This document shows positions 21,933 to 30,927 of a DNA stretch of 36,785 nt, one piece after another. Below the pieces are notes generated by a model that made no database searches, was not told the DNA's origin, and was given only the letters and a program-made list of their open reading frames with translations. The stretch is from Candidatus Melainabacteria bacterium GWF2_37_15 (GTDB lineage Bacteria > Cyanobacteriota > Vampirovibrionia > Gastranaerophilales > UBA9971): NCBI GenBank assembly GCA_001784565.1, contig MFRL01000094.1, positions 1-36,785 on the forward strand, given 5' to 3'. Both the position numbers and the translations under genes were made by a program. Positions within the stretch are counted from its first letter, which is position 1. The number at the start of each line of letters is the position of its first letter.

Positions 21933-23778
21933 AAAAGTCTGGGATAAAAAAACATTCCGGCAGGTTTTTTATTTCCTGTTAATAGCCGTATCTATAATGC
22001 TTTTATGGCTGATAGGACAAAAATTATTTAATTTTGAGACACTATTCGAGGCATACGAACTTAAAACATACGATCTACGCGTTGGCATGGCAACAAAACA
22101 CCGTACCCACAACCCTAACATAGTTATTTTAGCTATAGATGACCCCAGCCTGGAAATATTGGAAGAAGACCTTGGAAGATGGCCTTGGCCAAGAGATGTA
22201 TATGCTGACGCGATTGAGTATATGGAACAGAATGGAGTGGATTCTATCGCCTTTGATCTTATGTTTGTAGGAAGTCAGAAGGGATTTGAGGATAAAGACC
22301 TGAAACTTGCCCAGACTATCGGTAAATATGACAATGTATATGTTTCAATGAACTTTGATGTTAATGAAGGTGCTAAAAGCGCGCCAGAACTCCCTAAAAA
22401 ATTAAGTATAAACCTTGAAAATAACAGTAAAAATATAAATTTTGCTGGTGATGATGCTAACTACGTTTATTGCAGATTAATCCTTGATGGAATAATCAAG
22501 GCTACAGATAAAATAGGATTTATTAATTTCAGGCGTGACCCTGAAGATAATATTTCCCGGAGAAGCCCTACCTTTTTTAAATATCAGGATAATTATTATC
22601 CCTACCTTGCGTTAAAATTAGGTGCTGACTATATAAAACGACATGAAAATCTTGATTTTAATAAATTCACGATTACAAAAGATAATAAATTAACATTTGG
22701 CAGCCGCATTTTCAAGCTTGATGATAGGGGTTCAATGATAATTAAATGGTATAAATCTCAGGATAAGAAGGTGTATAAGACTTATGACTATATACCTTTC
22801 TGGAAAGTGTACAAAAAAACTCTTCCTCCCGATTATTTTAAAGACAAGATAGTATGGATTGGCGCAACTGCTGTTTCATTGTATGACATTAAAAGTACGC
22901 CGGTAAGCAGCCTCCATCCAGGAGTGGAAGTTCAAGCTACGGTTTTAAACAATATAATAGATAATCATTCAGTTAAAAGGGTTTCCCCGTGGGTCGACCT
23001 TGTTATTTCCCTTGTTTTAAGCCTTCTGGTTGCTCTGGTTGTTATAAAAATCCGTGAACCGATATTTTCATCACTTATCGCTATATTTATAATCTTAGCC
23101 TATATTTTTGCCGCTTCAGCACTTCTTGACCATTACATGCTATGGGTTGGAATTGTCAGTCAGACAACTTTTATAATTCTTACATTTACGGTGATGTTCA
23201 TTATTAAATATGTGCTTAAAGCAAAAGACTTTGAATATACTTACAAACTCGCTACAACTGATGGTTTGACCGATTTATACAACCACAGGTATTTTCAGGA
23301 AAAATTAAAAGAAAGCATCAAAAAAGCCGACAAAAACCGCTCAAACTTTTCCATTGTGCTTATAGATATAGATTTTTTCAAAAAATTTAACGATACCTAT
23401 GGCCATCAGGCAGGTGATGAGGTTCTGCGGCAGGTAGGGCAGGTTCTTAAAAGGTCTGTTAAAACTAATGATATGGTAGCACGATACGGCGGAGAAGAAA
23501 TGGTTATTATAGTAGCTGATGCGGATACGAATGCTGCTGTGTTAATAGCTGACAGAATATGTAAAACAATCGCAGCAAGAAAGTTTAATCTTGGCCAGGG
23601 ACTGGAAGTAAATGTTACAATAAGTTTAGGCGTTGCAACCTATTCCCTTCATGGCAAAACTTCGACAGAACTTATAGAATTTGCGGACAAAGGGCTATAC
23701 AGGGCCAAGAAAAATGGCAGAAACCAGGTAGGAGCACTGGAGAGCGAGGAACAACAATGTACAGAACAAAATGCATAA
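21925..23778 (+). CDS. CHASE2-sensor diguanylate cyclase (GGDEF)
   Basis: A 617-aa membrane signalling protein. An N-terminal transmembrane helix precedes an extracytoplasmic CHASE2 domain (VILAIDDPSLEILEEDLGRW, FDLMFVG, and the closing VWIGATAVSLYDIKSTPVSS), then three closely spaced transmembrane helices and a cytoplasmic GGDEF domain with the active loop ARYGGEEMVIIV, so it should make cyclic di-GMP. The inhibitory I-site is degenerate (KTND instead of RxxD). The start is ATG 21925, 5 bases after GAGGA; an adjacent in-frame ATG at 21922 is equivalent. It overlaps the TPR lipoprotein gene by 22 bases, which suggests joint action. Confidence 0.9.
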   Translation: MIRKVWDKKTFRQVFYFLLIAVSIMLLWLIGQKLFNFETLFEAYELKTYDLRVGMATKHRTHNPNIVILAIDDPSLEILEEDLGRWPWPRDVYADAIEYMEQNGVDSIAFDLMFVGSQKGFEDKDLKLAQTIGKYDNVYVSMNFDVNEGAKSAPELPKKLSINLENNSKNINFAGDDANYVYCRLILDGIIKATDKIGFINFRRDPEDNISRRSPTFFKYQDNYYPYLALKLGADYIKRHENLDFNKFTITKDNKLTFGSRIFKLDDRGSMIIKWYKSQDKKVYKTYDYIPFWKVYKKTLPPDYFKDKIVWIGATAVSLYDIKSTPVSSLHPGVEVQATVLNNIIDNHSVKRVSPWVDLVISLVLSLLVALVVIKIREPIFSSLIAIFIILAYIFAASALLDHYMLWVGIVSQTTFIILTFTVMFIIKYVLKAKDFEYTYKLATTDGLTDLYNHRYFQEKLKESIKKADKNRSNFSIVLIDIDFFKKFNDTYGHQAGDEVLRQVGQVLKRSVKTNDMVARYGGEEMVIIVADADTNAAVLIADRICKTIAARKFNLGQGLEVNVTISLGVATYSLHGKTSTELIEFADKGLYRAKKNGRNQVGALESEEQQCTEQNA

Positions 23779-24473
23779 AATTATTACTCCTTTTTATTTT
23801 TATCACCTTAACAACTTCTGGGTGCGATAAATCCTCGGAAGACATAATTAAAATTGTTTCTGACGACCATGCAATGGTTAAAGAACACTCTGAATTTAAA
23901 GTAGAAAATGCCCTTAATGAAGGACTGATAAACCTTAGGGCTGGAAATATACAGAAATCAATCGAGATACTGGAAAAATTCATTACCTACTATCCCACTA
24001 ATTCCCTGGGACATTATTATCTGGGCAAAGCCTATTTTGAAAATAATGAACTTAATAAATCTTTACATCATACAAAACAGGCTTTATATGACAAAACCCT
24101 GACAAATGAACTTGCCGGGCCGATCATTGGAAAAGGCGTCCTGGGCAGGGTTTTCGTCACCAATGAAGTCATTGAAGAAAAAAATCTTGCCCTTAAACCA
24201 AAGGCATGTTTTGATAAAAATACGCCGGTAATTTATGCTTCTCTGGAAATAATAAATGCGCCGTCTGATAGTGAGATAGAGGCTGAATGGGTTTATGAAC
24301 TACCAAAAAATGAACAGGTAAAAGTAAATTCTTCTTTATTTAAGGCGAACGGATCCAAAAATGCCCTTGTATCAGTTAAAAAACCTACTTCCGAGTGGCC
24401 TGCCGGAAAATACCGACTTAATGTATATATTAATGGTGAAAAAAATACGGATTTAACTTTTTACGTTTTTTAG
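23757..24473 (+). CDS. TPR-containing lipoprotein
   Basis: A 238-aa lipoprotein: signal peptide with lipobox TTSGC (Cys around residue 23), two TPR units (GLINLRAGNIQKSIEILEKF and GHYYLGKAYFENNELNKSLH), then a C-terminal beta-sandwich-like domain of about 110 residues resembling a macroglobulin- or Ig-like fold (EWPAGKYRLNVYINGEK). GAGGA lies 7 bases before the ATG. The 22-base overlap with the CHASE2-GGDEF gene suggests they work together, for example as periplasmic ligand binder and sensor; that is inference. Confidence 0.75.
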   Translation: MYRTKCIKLLLLFIFITLTTSGCDKSSEDIIKIVSDDHAMVKEHSEFKVENALNEGLINLRAGNIQKSIEILEKFITYYPTNSLGHYYLGKAYFENNELNKSLHHTKQALYDKTLTNELAGPIIGKGVLGRVFVTNEVIEEKNLALKPKACFDKNTPVIYASLEIINAPSDSEIEAEWVYELPKNEQVKVNSSLFKANGSKNALVSVKKPTSEWPAGKYRLNVYINGEKNTDLTFYVF

Positions 24474-24486
24474 ATAAAAGTATAGT

Positions 24487-26415
24487 ATGTATGAATTAAA
24501 AAAACCTATATGTGTTGCATTATGTTCATTAATACTGTCCCTCGGTATTAATAGAGCAATTTGTTGCGCACAAACCCCAAACACAGAAGAGGAAGAAAGG
24601 TCCACAGGTGCACAGGAAATAGCTCCTGAGCAGCTAGACAACCTTGAAAATCGTTCTTATGATGAAGCTATAACCATACAGGATATTCAAATAGAAGGAA
24701 ATACACTTGTATCAAAGGAAAAAATACTAGACCAGCTTAAGGCCAAACCGGGCCTTAAATTTAGCAGGGATTTAGTAAAGGAAGACCTTAAAAGTATTTA
24801 TGATATGGGGTATTTTACAGAAAGACTTAAAGCTGTGCCGGAGCCAAGCCCTTCAGGAATAACCCTCCGCATACAGGTAGAGGAAAATGTCCCTGTCACA
24901 GGATTCAATATTACAGGAAATGAAACGGTTTCTACAGAGGAAATACTTTCCATTATCGAAGAGCAGGCTGGCCTGCCGCAAAATATCACTGAGTTAAATC
25001 AGGCTGTAGGCAGAATTGAAAAGCTGTATGCTGATAAAGGCTATATTTTGGCAAGAATAAAAAAAGTCAGCGATGACCCTGACGGAACCATAAATATGGC
25101 AATAAATGAAGGGATGATAGACTCCGTTGAGATTAGCGGCAATGTTAAAACTAAAGAGTATGTAATTAAAAGAAATTTAACAGTACAACCCGGCGAAATA
25201 TATAATGAAGACAAACTGAAGCAGGATTTAACCAGAATATTTGGAACACAAGCTTTTTCCGACGCAAGAAGGGTTATATCACCTTCAATGGAAGATCCTG
25301 AAAAATATAAGCTCACTATTGAAGTAGACGAAAAAAAGACAGGCTCAATTTCCCTGGGAGGCGGAGTAGATACTCTTACAGGACTTTTTGGCCAGGCCGG
25401 ATATATTGATAATAACTTTTTAGGCCGGGGACAGGAAGTAAGCACTAATATCATGGTTGGAAGCGGAAGTGTACTCGATGATAAAGATGTTCTGGACAGG
25501 GCTTCTTACCAATTTGAAGCTAAATTTGTTGAACCAAGGCTTATGCAAAGCATGACTTCCCTACAGGTTAATGCTTTTGGCAAAGACATGGCAAGCTACC
25601 AGATTCCATTAAGTGTAGAAAGAAGAATAGGCGGCGAAATTGAACTGGCACGACCTCTAAAACAAGTTAAGAATCTTGCGGGAAGCGTAAGTATCGGATT
25701 TGAAGATGTTGACCTGAATGAGGGAGATGCTGACGAAATAGCCAGAATATTCAAGGAAAAAGGAATAGATATTGCAAAAAGGGCTGAGCAGTTAAAAGGC
25801 GGAACCTTTATTTCTCTAGGGCCATCTATTGTCTATGATTCAAGAAACAGCCTGTTGAATCCTACAGACGGTTGGTATTTAGGAGCCAATTTTAAGGAAT
25901 CCTTCGCTATTATGGACAGTGACGCCGAAACTTTCGGGAGAGCAACCCTGTCTGTAAGAAAATTCTTCCCTGTCGGCGAAAAATCAACTTTTGTCCTTGG
26001 TGGTAAAATGGGCTCTAAAGTTATAGGAACAGTGCCGGAATTTGAGGCATTCAGGCTTGGTGGACCTTATTCAGTAAAAGGCTTCAGGGAAGGCGATGTT
26101 GGTAATGGCGAGGGCTTCATGATGGCCACTGCTGAATTCAGGACGCCGATACCATTTGTTAATAAGTTTTTAAATTATAAAATAGTTAGAGATTTAAGAC
26201 TCGCATTTTTCATGGATGCCGGTCAACTGTTTGATGAAACGCTGACCAGCGAGTTATATAATTATCCGGGCTACGCCGTATCCATTGGCACTGGCCTTAT
26301 AGTTCCTTTACCATACCTTGGCCCAATAAGGGTTGACTATGGTTATCCGCTTACTTCTGTAGGAGCCGGAAATAAAAGAGGACGCTTTACTTTCGGCATA
26401 GGCGAAAGATATTAA
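24487..26415 (+). CDS. Omp85-family outer-membrane assembly factor (BamA-like)
   Basis: A 642-aa outer-membrane protein with a signal peptide (ending near AICCAQ), about three POTRA domains (ITIQDIQIEGNTLVSKEKIL; VTGFNITGNETVSTEEILSI; DSVEISGNVKTKEYVIKRNL) and a C-terminal beta-barrel with the Omp85 lid/loop motif GGPYSVKGFREGDVG. Three POTRAs rather than five, as in Cyanobacteria and chloroplast Toc75, is consistent with the inferred lineage. It should insert beta-barrel proteins. The strand ends FTFGIGERY rather than in Phe. No clear ribosome site is seen. OmpH follows 65 bases later. Confidence 0.9.
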   Translation: MYELKKPICVALCSLILSLGINRAICCAQTPNTEEEERSTGAQEIAPEQLDNLENRSYDEAITIQDIQIEGNTLVSKEKILDQLKAKPGLKFSRDLVKEDLKSIYDMGYFTERLKAVPEPSPSGITLRIQVEENVPVTGFNITGNETVSTEEILSIIEEQAGLPQNITELNQAVGRIEKLYADKGYILARIKKVSDDPDGTINMAINEGMIDSVEISGNVKTKEYVIKRNLTVQPGEIYNEDKLKQDLTRIFGTQAFSDARRVISPSMEDPEKYKLTIEVDEKKTGSISLGGGVDTLTGLFGQAGYIDNNFLGRGQEVSTNIMVGSGSVLDDKDVLDRASYQFEAKFVEPRLMQSMTSLQVNAFGKDMASYQIPLSVERRIGGEIELARPLKQVKNLAGSVSIGFEDVDLNEGDADEIARIFKEKGIDIAKRAEQLKGGTFISLGPSIVYDSRNSLLNPTDGWYLGANFKESFAIMDSDAETFGRATLSVRKFFPVGEKSTFVLGGKMGSKVIGTVPEFEAFRLGGPYSVKGFREGDVGNGEGFMMATAEFRTPIPFVNKFLNYKIVRDLRLAFFMDAGQLFDETLTSELYNYPGYAVSIGTGLIVPLPYLGPIRVDYGYPLTSVGAGNKRGRFTFGIGERY

Positions 26416-26436
26416 CTTGTTTAATAATTGTTATTG

Positions 26437-26442
26437 TATAAT
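26437..26442 (+). promoter_or_regulatory. Possible -10 box of the ompH promoter
   Basis: A perfect TATAAT lies 38 bases before the ATG of ompH, between two otherwise same-strand genes. The -35 region is weak (TTGTTT is only 13 bases away). It may allow ompH expression independent of the Omp85 gene. Confidence 0.35.
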
Positions 26443-26480
26443 TATTTTGATTAAGGTCTGGAAAGAGGAGAATATACATA

Positions 26481-26945
26481 ATGAAAAAATTTAAATTAAT
26501 TGCTTTAACATTAATTTCCCTATTCGTATTTACAACATTTTCAACAGCCGCACCATCCAAAGACTTTGGTGTTGTTGATTTAAATAAGGTAATAGATAAC
26601 TATACTGAAGCCCAAAAAGTGGCGGCAGACCTTAAAGTAAAAGAAAATGAACTACAAGGATTTGTGGAAGATGCACAAAAGAAGGTAAAAGAAGCTAAAT
26701 CCCCTGTGGAAAAAAAGAATCTCGAAGAAAAATTCAGTGAAGAATTTAATATAAAAAGAAATGCATATGTAAAATCGCAATCAGAGAAATGGGACACAAT
26801 AGAAAGTAATATCCTTAAGGGAATACAGGAAATATACACCCGTAAAAAATTAGAAATGGTGTTCAATAAACAAAGTGTTATTGTGGGCGGTACTGATATT
26901 ACCGACGAGCTGATTAAAAATTTAAACGAAACAGTTAAAAAGTAA
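26481..26945 (+). CDS. OmpH/Skp-family periplasmic chaperone
   Basis: A 154-aa exported protein with a signal peptide (cut near TAA) and the Skp core: FGVVDLNKVIDNYTEAQKVA, a long charged coiled-coil (about residues 50-110) and a closing VFNKQSVIVGGTDITDELIK strand. Skp trimers hold unfolded outer-membrane proteins in the periplasm before delivery to Omp85, and the position right after the Omp85 gene fits. AGAGGAG lies 10 bases before the ATG. Confidence 0.88.
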   Translation: MKKFKLIALTLISLFVFTTFSTAAPSKDFGVVDLNKVIDNYTEAQKVAADLKVKENELQGFVEDAQKKVKEAKSPVEKKNLEEKFSEEFNIKRNAYVKSQSEKWDTIESNILKGIQEIYTRKKLEMVFNKQSVIVGGTDITDELIKNLNETVKK

Positions 26946-27060
26946 TAACAGGCATACATATCATTAACTAGGATTGACTTCATATGGTTTATTTGCTAAT
27001 ATGAAATTATATTAATGAGAAATATTCTCAACAAGAGGCAGCAAAGGAGTCTGAGGCAAT

Positions 27061-27282
27061 ATGGTTAGCCTTTGTGACATAGAAATCGGCCAAGAAGTAG
27101 AGATAGCGCAATTCCTGGATTCATCTATAAAATGTAATTCCCAGAGATTCGGTTTATTCGAAGGTGGGAAAGTTAAATGTATTGCAAAACCAGGCCCGGT
27201 TATCGTTGAAATAAGCAAACAGGTTGTGGCGATAGGCCGGAATCTTGCCGGGAAAATATTTGTAAATGTGTGCGAAAAGTAA
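27061..27282 (+). CDS. FeoA-family small SH3-like protein
   Basis: A 73-aa protein with the FeoA/iron-dependent-repressor C-terminal fold: LCDIEIGQEVEIAQF, RFGLFEGGKVKCIAKPGPVI and VAIGRNLAGKIFV. FeoA normally works with the ferrous-iron permease FeoB, but no feoB lies here, so this copy stands alone. Some orphan FeoA-like proteins have other roles. It is separated from OmpH by 115 bases and from the acyl synthetase by 54 bases. GGCAGCAAAGGAG precedes the start. Confidence 0.7.
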   Translation: MVSLCDIEIGQEVEIAQFLDSSIKCNSQRFGLFEGGKVKCIAKPGPVIVEISKQVVAIGRNLAGKIFVNVCEK

Positions 27283-27336
27283 AAATTTAATTTATATCAC
27301 CTAGCAATTTCCTAAATTCACACGTTTTGTTATGCT

Positions 27337-29094
27337 ATGAGTATGACGACTACAATTAAATATAAAAATAAAGGCCTTACTAGTATTTGGGAAGAACTGG
27401 TACTTAACTATGCTGGTATAACTGCTGTTATTGATAGATATAGCGATTTTGAACTAACCTATAAAGAGTTGCACCAGCTTATTCTGGATTTTGCGTCGGG
27501 GCTTCAATCTATGGGCCTGAAAAAAGACGATCATGTATGTTTATTTTCTGAAAACAGCGCTAAATGGCTGGTTGCAGACCAGGCTGTTTTAATGTGCGGG
27601 GCTGTAAACGCTGTAAGAAGCTCACAGGCTCCTACGGAAGAACTTTTATATATATTAAACCACAGCGACAGTACGGTATTAATTGCGGAAAACCTTGCTA
27701 CTGTTGAAAAACTTAAGGATTATTCCCTGAATTTCATTATATGTCTTTCAGATGAAAACATACTTCAAGACAATGTTTATAGCTTTAAAGATGTTGTTGC
27801 ACTAGGGAAAAAGCAGGAATTTAACCCGGTAGAAATCGAAAAAGACGACCTTGCTACGCTGGTTTACACATCTGGTACAACTGGAAAACCAAAAGGCGTA
27901 ATGCTTACCCACGGGAATTTATTGTCACAAATAACGGCTTTGGTTGAGCCTCTGGGGATTTCGCCGGGAGATAAAGCTTTAAACATGCTGCCTACCTGGC
28001 ACACTTATGAGAGAACTTGTGAATACTATCTCCTTTCAAGGGGAGTAACCATGGCATACACCAATGTGATTAATTTTAAAGAGGATATAAAGCGTTATAA
28101 TCACCATTTCCTTGTATCTGTGCCGCGTATATGGGAGGCATTACACAGCGGAATACATACTGAACTTAAAAAACTACCTTATACAAGGCAAAAGCTCGCT
28201 CGATTTTTACTTAAAACAAGTGAGACACATATAAAAGCAAGACGAATACTTACAAATATGACCATTGATGGGCATAATAATAAACTGCATGCGTTAGTCA
28301 GCTTATGCGCCACATATCCGGCATACAAATTAGGTGAGAAATTAATTTTTAAAAAAATTCGCTCAGCTCTCGGCAAAAACTTTAAACAGGGAATAAGCGG
28401 AGGCGGCGCACTTGCCGGCTATCTGGAAAATTTTTATGAAACAGTCGGCATTAATATTACTGTGGGGTATGGTTTAACCGAAACATCCCCTGTTTTGACC
28501 TTAAGAAAAAGGCATTTTAACCTTAGAAACTCGGCAGGTAAACCCATTCCCGGCACTGAAATAAAAATTCAGGATGGTGTTGTTTTTGCACGCGGGGCGC
28601 AGATTATGAAAGGCTATTATAAAGACCAGCAGGCTACCAATGAAATATTATCACCTGATGGCTGGCTGAATACAGGAGATATGGGCTGGCTGACTCCAGA
28701 GAATGACCTAATTTTAACTGGAAGATGCAAGGATATAATAGTGCTCTCAAACGGTGAAAACATAGAGCCACAGCCTCTGGAGGATGCACTTCTGCAAAGT
28801 CCTTATATAAGCCAGGTTATGCTGATAGGCCAGGATCAGGCACATCTCGGCGCACTAATTGTACTCAACCCTGAAGCATCTGAAAATCCCGGCATTGAAA
28901 AAATATTAAAGAAAGAATTAAAAGAGCATATTCAGAAAAGGCCCAATTTCCGTACGTTTGAAGCAATCAAGTGTTTTAGGATTATTGATGAACCTTTCAG
29001 CATTGAAAACGGACTTTTAACCCGAACAATGAAGGTTAAAAAGCCTGAAGTTTATAAGAAATACAGCTATTTAGTAGACGAAATGTTCCGCTAA
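27337..29094 (+). CDS. Long-chain acyl-CoA/acyl-ACP synthetase (AMP-forming)
   Basis: A 585-aa ANL-superfamily enzyme that activates fatty acids through an acyl-AMP. Motifs: P-loop YTSGTTGKPKGVMLTHGN, YGLTETSP, GWLNTGDMGWL, and the C-terminal GRCKDIIVLSNGENIEPQPL. The segment AVNAVRSSQAPTEELLYILN closely matches cyanobacterial acyl-ACP synthetase (Aas), which recycles free fatty acids into lipids, so that role is likely; CoA versus ACP preference cannot be read from sequence. Two ATG codons (27337 and 27343) are possible and there is no clear Shine-Dalgarno. Confidence 0.88.
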   Translation: MSMTTTIKYKNKGLTSIWEELVLNYAGITAVIDRYSDFELTYKELHQLILDFASGLQSMGLKKDDHVCLFSENSAKWLVADQAVLMCGAVNAVRSSQAPTEELLYILNHSDSTVLIAENLATVEKLKDYSLNFIICLSDENILQDNVYSFKDVVALGKKQEFNPVEIEKDDLATLVYTSGTTGKPKGVMLTHGNLLSQITALVEPLGISPGDKALNMLPTWHTYERTCEYYLLSRGVTMAYTNVINFKEDIKRYNHHFLVSVPRIWEALHSGIHTELKKLPYTRQKLARFLLKTSETHIKARRILTNMTIDGHNNKLHALVSLCATYPAYKLGEKLIFKKIRSALGKNFKQGISGGGALAGYLENFYETVGINITVGYGLTETSPVLTLRKRHFNLRNSAGKPIPGTEIKIQDGVVFARGAQIMKGYYKDQQATNEILSPDGWLNTGDMGWLTPENDLILTGRCKDIIVLSNGENIEPQPLEDALLQSPYISQVMLIGQDQAHLGALIVLNPEASENPGIEKILKKELKEHIQKRPNFRTFEAIKCFRIIDEPFSIENGLLTRTMKVKKPEVYKKYSYLVDEMFR

Positions 29095-29117
29095 TATTAC
29101 AATTTCAAAGACTAATA

Positions 29118-29135
29118 GGTGGGCTTTAGCCCACC
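29118..29135. repeat. Perfect 18-bp palindromic hairpin next to MITE copy 2
   Basis: GGTGGGCTTTAGCCCACC folds as an 8-bp stem with a 2-base loop. The unit following it, at 29145-29160, is the same hairpin in opposite orientation (GGTGGGCTAAAGCCC...) that has been split by the element at 29159-29419. So two inverted copies of this palindrome stood here before the insertion. Confidence 0.8.
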
Positions 29136-29158
29136 AAAAGTGCTGGTGGGCTAAAGCC

Positions 29159-29419
29159 CAATGTCGTCAACTTAGTATATAAATATGTCTGTATATTTTT
29201 TTAAAGCAGCGGCACAGGACACAATTTTTGTTTTCCTTTCAGGTTAGCTTTGACGTAATAGTTAATTTTAGGGGGGAAACTGGCCGCTGCGCGGCCAGTT
29301 TCCCCTTTTTTAACGCCGAGGACAACTTGGATTTTATAAAATTAACTATTACAACGCCACAGCCTACTGACAGAAAATATTACAATTTTTTAATTTTTTT
29401 TCTTAAGTTGACGACATTG
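29159..29419. mobile_element. MITE-like non-autonomous transposon, copy 2 (261 bp)
   Basis: This is the inverted copy of the element at 1297-1569. It has the same 16-bp terminal inverted repeats (CAATGTCGTCAACTTA) and a 10-bp direct repeat GGCTAAAGCC at 29149-29158 and 29420-29429. Removing element plus one repeat restores the perfect hairpin GGTGGGCTAAAGCCCACC. The nested 16-bp inverted repeat is at 29255-29270 / 29337-29352, and a perfect 15-bp central stem (loop TGC) at 29273-29305. It differs from copy 1 mainly by a 12-base length change beside the central hairpin. No transposase is encoded. Different duplications prove two separate insertions. Confidence 0.87.
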
Positions 29420-29471
29420 GGCTAAAGCCCACCCTATTTTCTATTTTCTATCATATATTGCAACTGTTACA

Positions 29472-29921
29472 CTAAGATAATATATTCCCGATAGGCTCAT
29501 ATATAGTCGCATAGGCGGGATTTAGCTGCGCGGCTTTAAGATAGGCTTCTGCCGCGCGATACAATTGATTAGACTTATATAAAGTTTTGGCTAAAACCAA
29601 GAACGCATCTGCATCATTTGGGTCGGTTTCCGTGATCTTAATGTAAAACTGAATTGCGTTTTGGGCATCATTTAAATACACATAACTGTTTGCAATGATT
29701 TCCAGCAGGTCTTTTCTCTGTTCAAATTTTAAACCTTCCTGTGAATAGGATATTGCTTCTCCGTACTGTTTCAGGTCAAAACAGGCAATTGCCAAAAGAG
29801 AATACAAATCAACATTTTTAATATGACTAAGTAATCCTTTATACGATTCTTTTGCCTCAGGAAGCCTGCCAGCTTGGTGTAGCGCAACTGCTTTATTAAA
29901 TTTTTCCTGGAGATTATTCAT
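29472..29921 (-). CDS. TPR protein, possibly C-terminally truncated
   Basis: A 149-aa protein of about four tetratricopeptide repeats (KFNKAVALHQAGRLPEAKES, LAIACFDLKQYGEAISYSQE, ANSYVYLNDAQNAIQFYIKI, LAKTLYKSNQLYRAAEAYLK). It ends at PAYATIYEPIGNILS, midway through what would be the first helix of another repeat, and the stop is 53 bases from MITE copy 2 and its palindromes. The gene may have lost its 3' part. Its ATG directly follows the stop of the FkbM methyltransferase gene. TPR proteins next to FkbM genes often act in glycan assembly; that is inference. Confidence 0.75.
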   Translation of the reverse strand: MNNLQEKFNKAVALHQAGRLPEAKESYKGLLSHIKNVDLYSLLAIACFDLKQYGEAISYSQEGLKFEQRKDLLEIIANSYVYLNDAQNAIQFYIKITETDPNDADAFLVLAKTLYKSNQLYRAAEAYLKAAQLNPAYATIYEPIGNILS

Positions 29922-30869
29922 TTAATAAACCTCACATAAAACGTTTATTTCATTAAGAAACCTGTTGGGATTCAGCTTTTCAAAATAAAATTTATAGCCT
30001 AGATTCCAGCTTTCCAGCAAGGGTTTGAACTCGAAAAACTGTGGCGCATTATGATATATAGACCCGATAATAACAGGCTTAAACTGTTTAACAGTTTTTT
30101 CAGCTCCTCTCAGCACTTTCATGTCGAAACCTTCAACATCTATCTTGATTAAACCCACATTAAGGTTATTCTTTTCAACGTAGTTGTCTATTGTAGTTAT
30201 TTCAATCAGCTCTTTGCCTGTACATTCATTAACTTTGGAGCTGACAAGGCTACTCGCTGCACCTGATACGCATATTTCCATTGTTTCCTGCCTGTCACCC
30301 AAGCCCTGTTTTATTGGAACAGCTTTTTCCCTCAAATTATTCATTTCAATTGTCTTTAAAAGAGAATTGAAGCATTTTTCCACAGGCTCAAAACAATGAA
30401 CCCTGGCAGGATTCAAGACTTCATTAAGAATTAAAAAACTGTCTCCGTAGTGGGCACCTGCGTCAATGAAATCAGTTCCTGCAAGTTTTTCCTTGTTTTT
30501 TATGTTATCCAGCCCCATTTTGTAATAAAAAATGGATGATTCAAAAAGCTTTGTAGGCAGCATATAATGTTTATACTGAAAAAAGCCTTCTTTCTTTATA
30601 ATTTTATTATCAAAATTTTTAGCAATCTCGAGCTGTCCGTGCAATTCTTCCGGCGTAAAGTCGCAAGTAAGCTCATATTGGGTGCTGTATAAGTGTAAAG
30701 CCCTTGCAATTGTTAAATCTATAAACTTTTTCTGTTCTTGTGACAGGTTATTAACAAGCTTTTTATAATTTTCAAAATAATTTTCATTATTAAAAACATA
30801 ATCAAAAAAAGTTTTAGCAGCTTCTTTCTGGAAAGGATTTAACGTTCTAATATTTAAATCAGATTGCAC
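29922..30869 (-). CDS. FkbM-family methyltransferase
   Basis: A 315-aa SAM-dependent O-methyltransferase of the FkbM family. The SAM site FIDAGAHYGDSFLILNE, then ARVHCFEPVEKCFNSL, the TIDNYVEKNNL segment and LIKIDVEGFDMKVLRGAE are all family signatures. These enzymes often methylate sugars of surface glycans. The start is GTG at 30869 with AAGGA 8 bases upstream. It has an N-terminal helical extension of about 100 residues before the SAM domain. It is divergent from the HerA-like ATPase (58-base gap). Confidence 0.88.
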   Translation of the reverse strand: MQSDLNIRTLNPFQKEAAKTFFDYVFNNENYFENYKKLVNNLSQEQKKFIDLTIARALHLYSTQYELTCDFTPEELHGQLEIAKNFDNKIIKKEGFFQYKHYMLPTKLFESSIFYYKMGLDNIKNKEKLAGTDFIDAGAHYGDSFLILNEVLNPARVHCFEPVEKCFNSLLKTIEMNNLREKAVPIKQGLGDRQETMEICVSGAASSLVSSKVNECTGKELIEITTIDNYVEKNNLNVGLIKIDVEGFDMKVLRGAEKTVKQFKPVIIGSIYHNAPQFFEFKPLLESWNLGYKFYFEKLNPNRFLNEINVLCEVY

Positions 30870-30927
30870 TTTTAAATTCCTTTTTTAATATGGTAATCTA
30901 TACATATTAATCAATCAGGGGAGAAAA

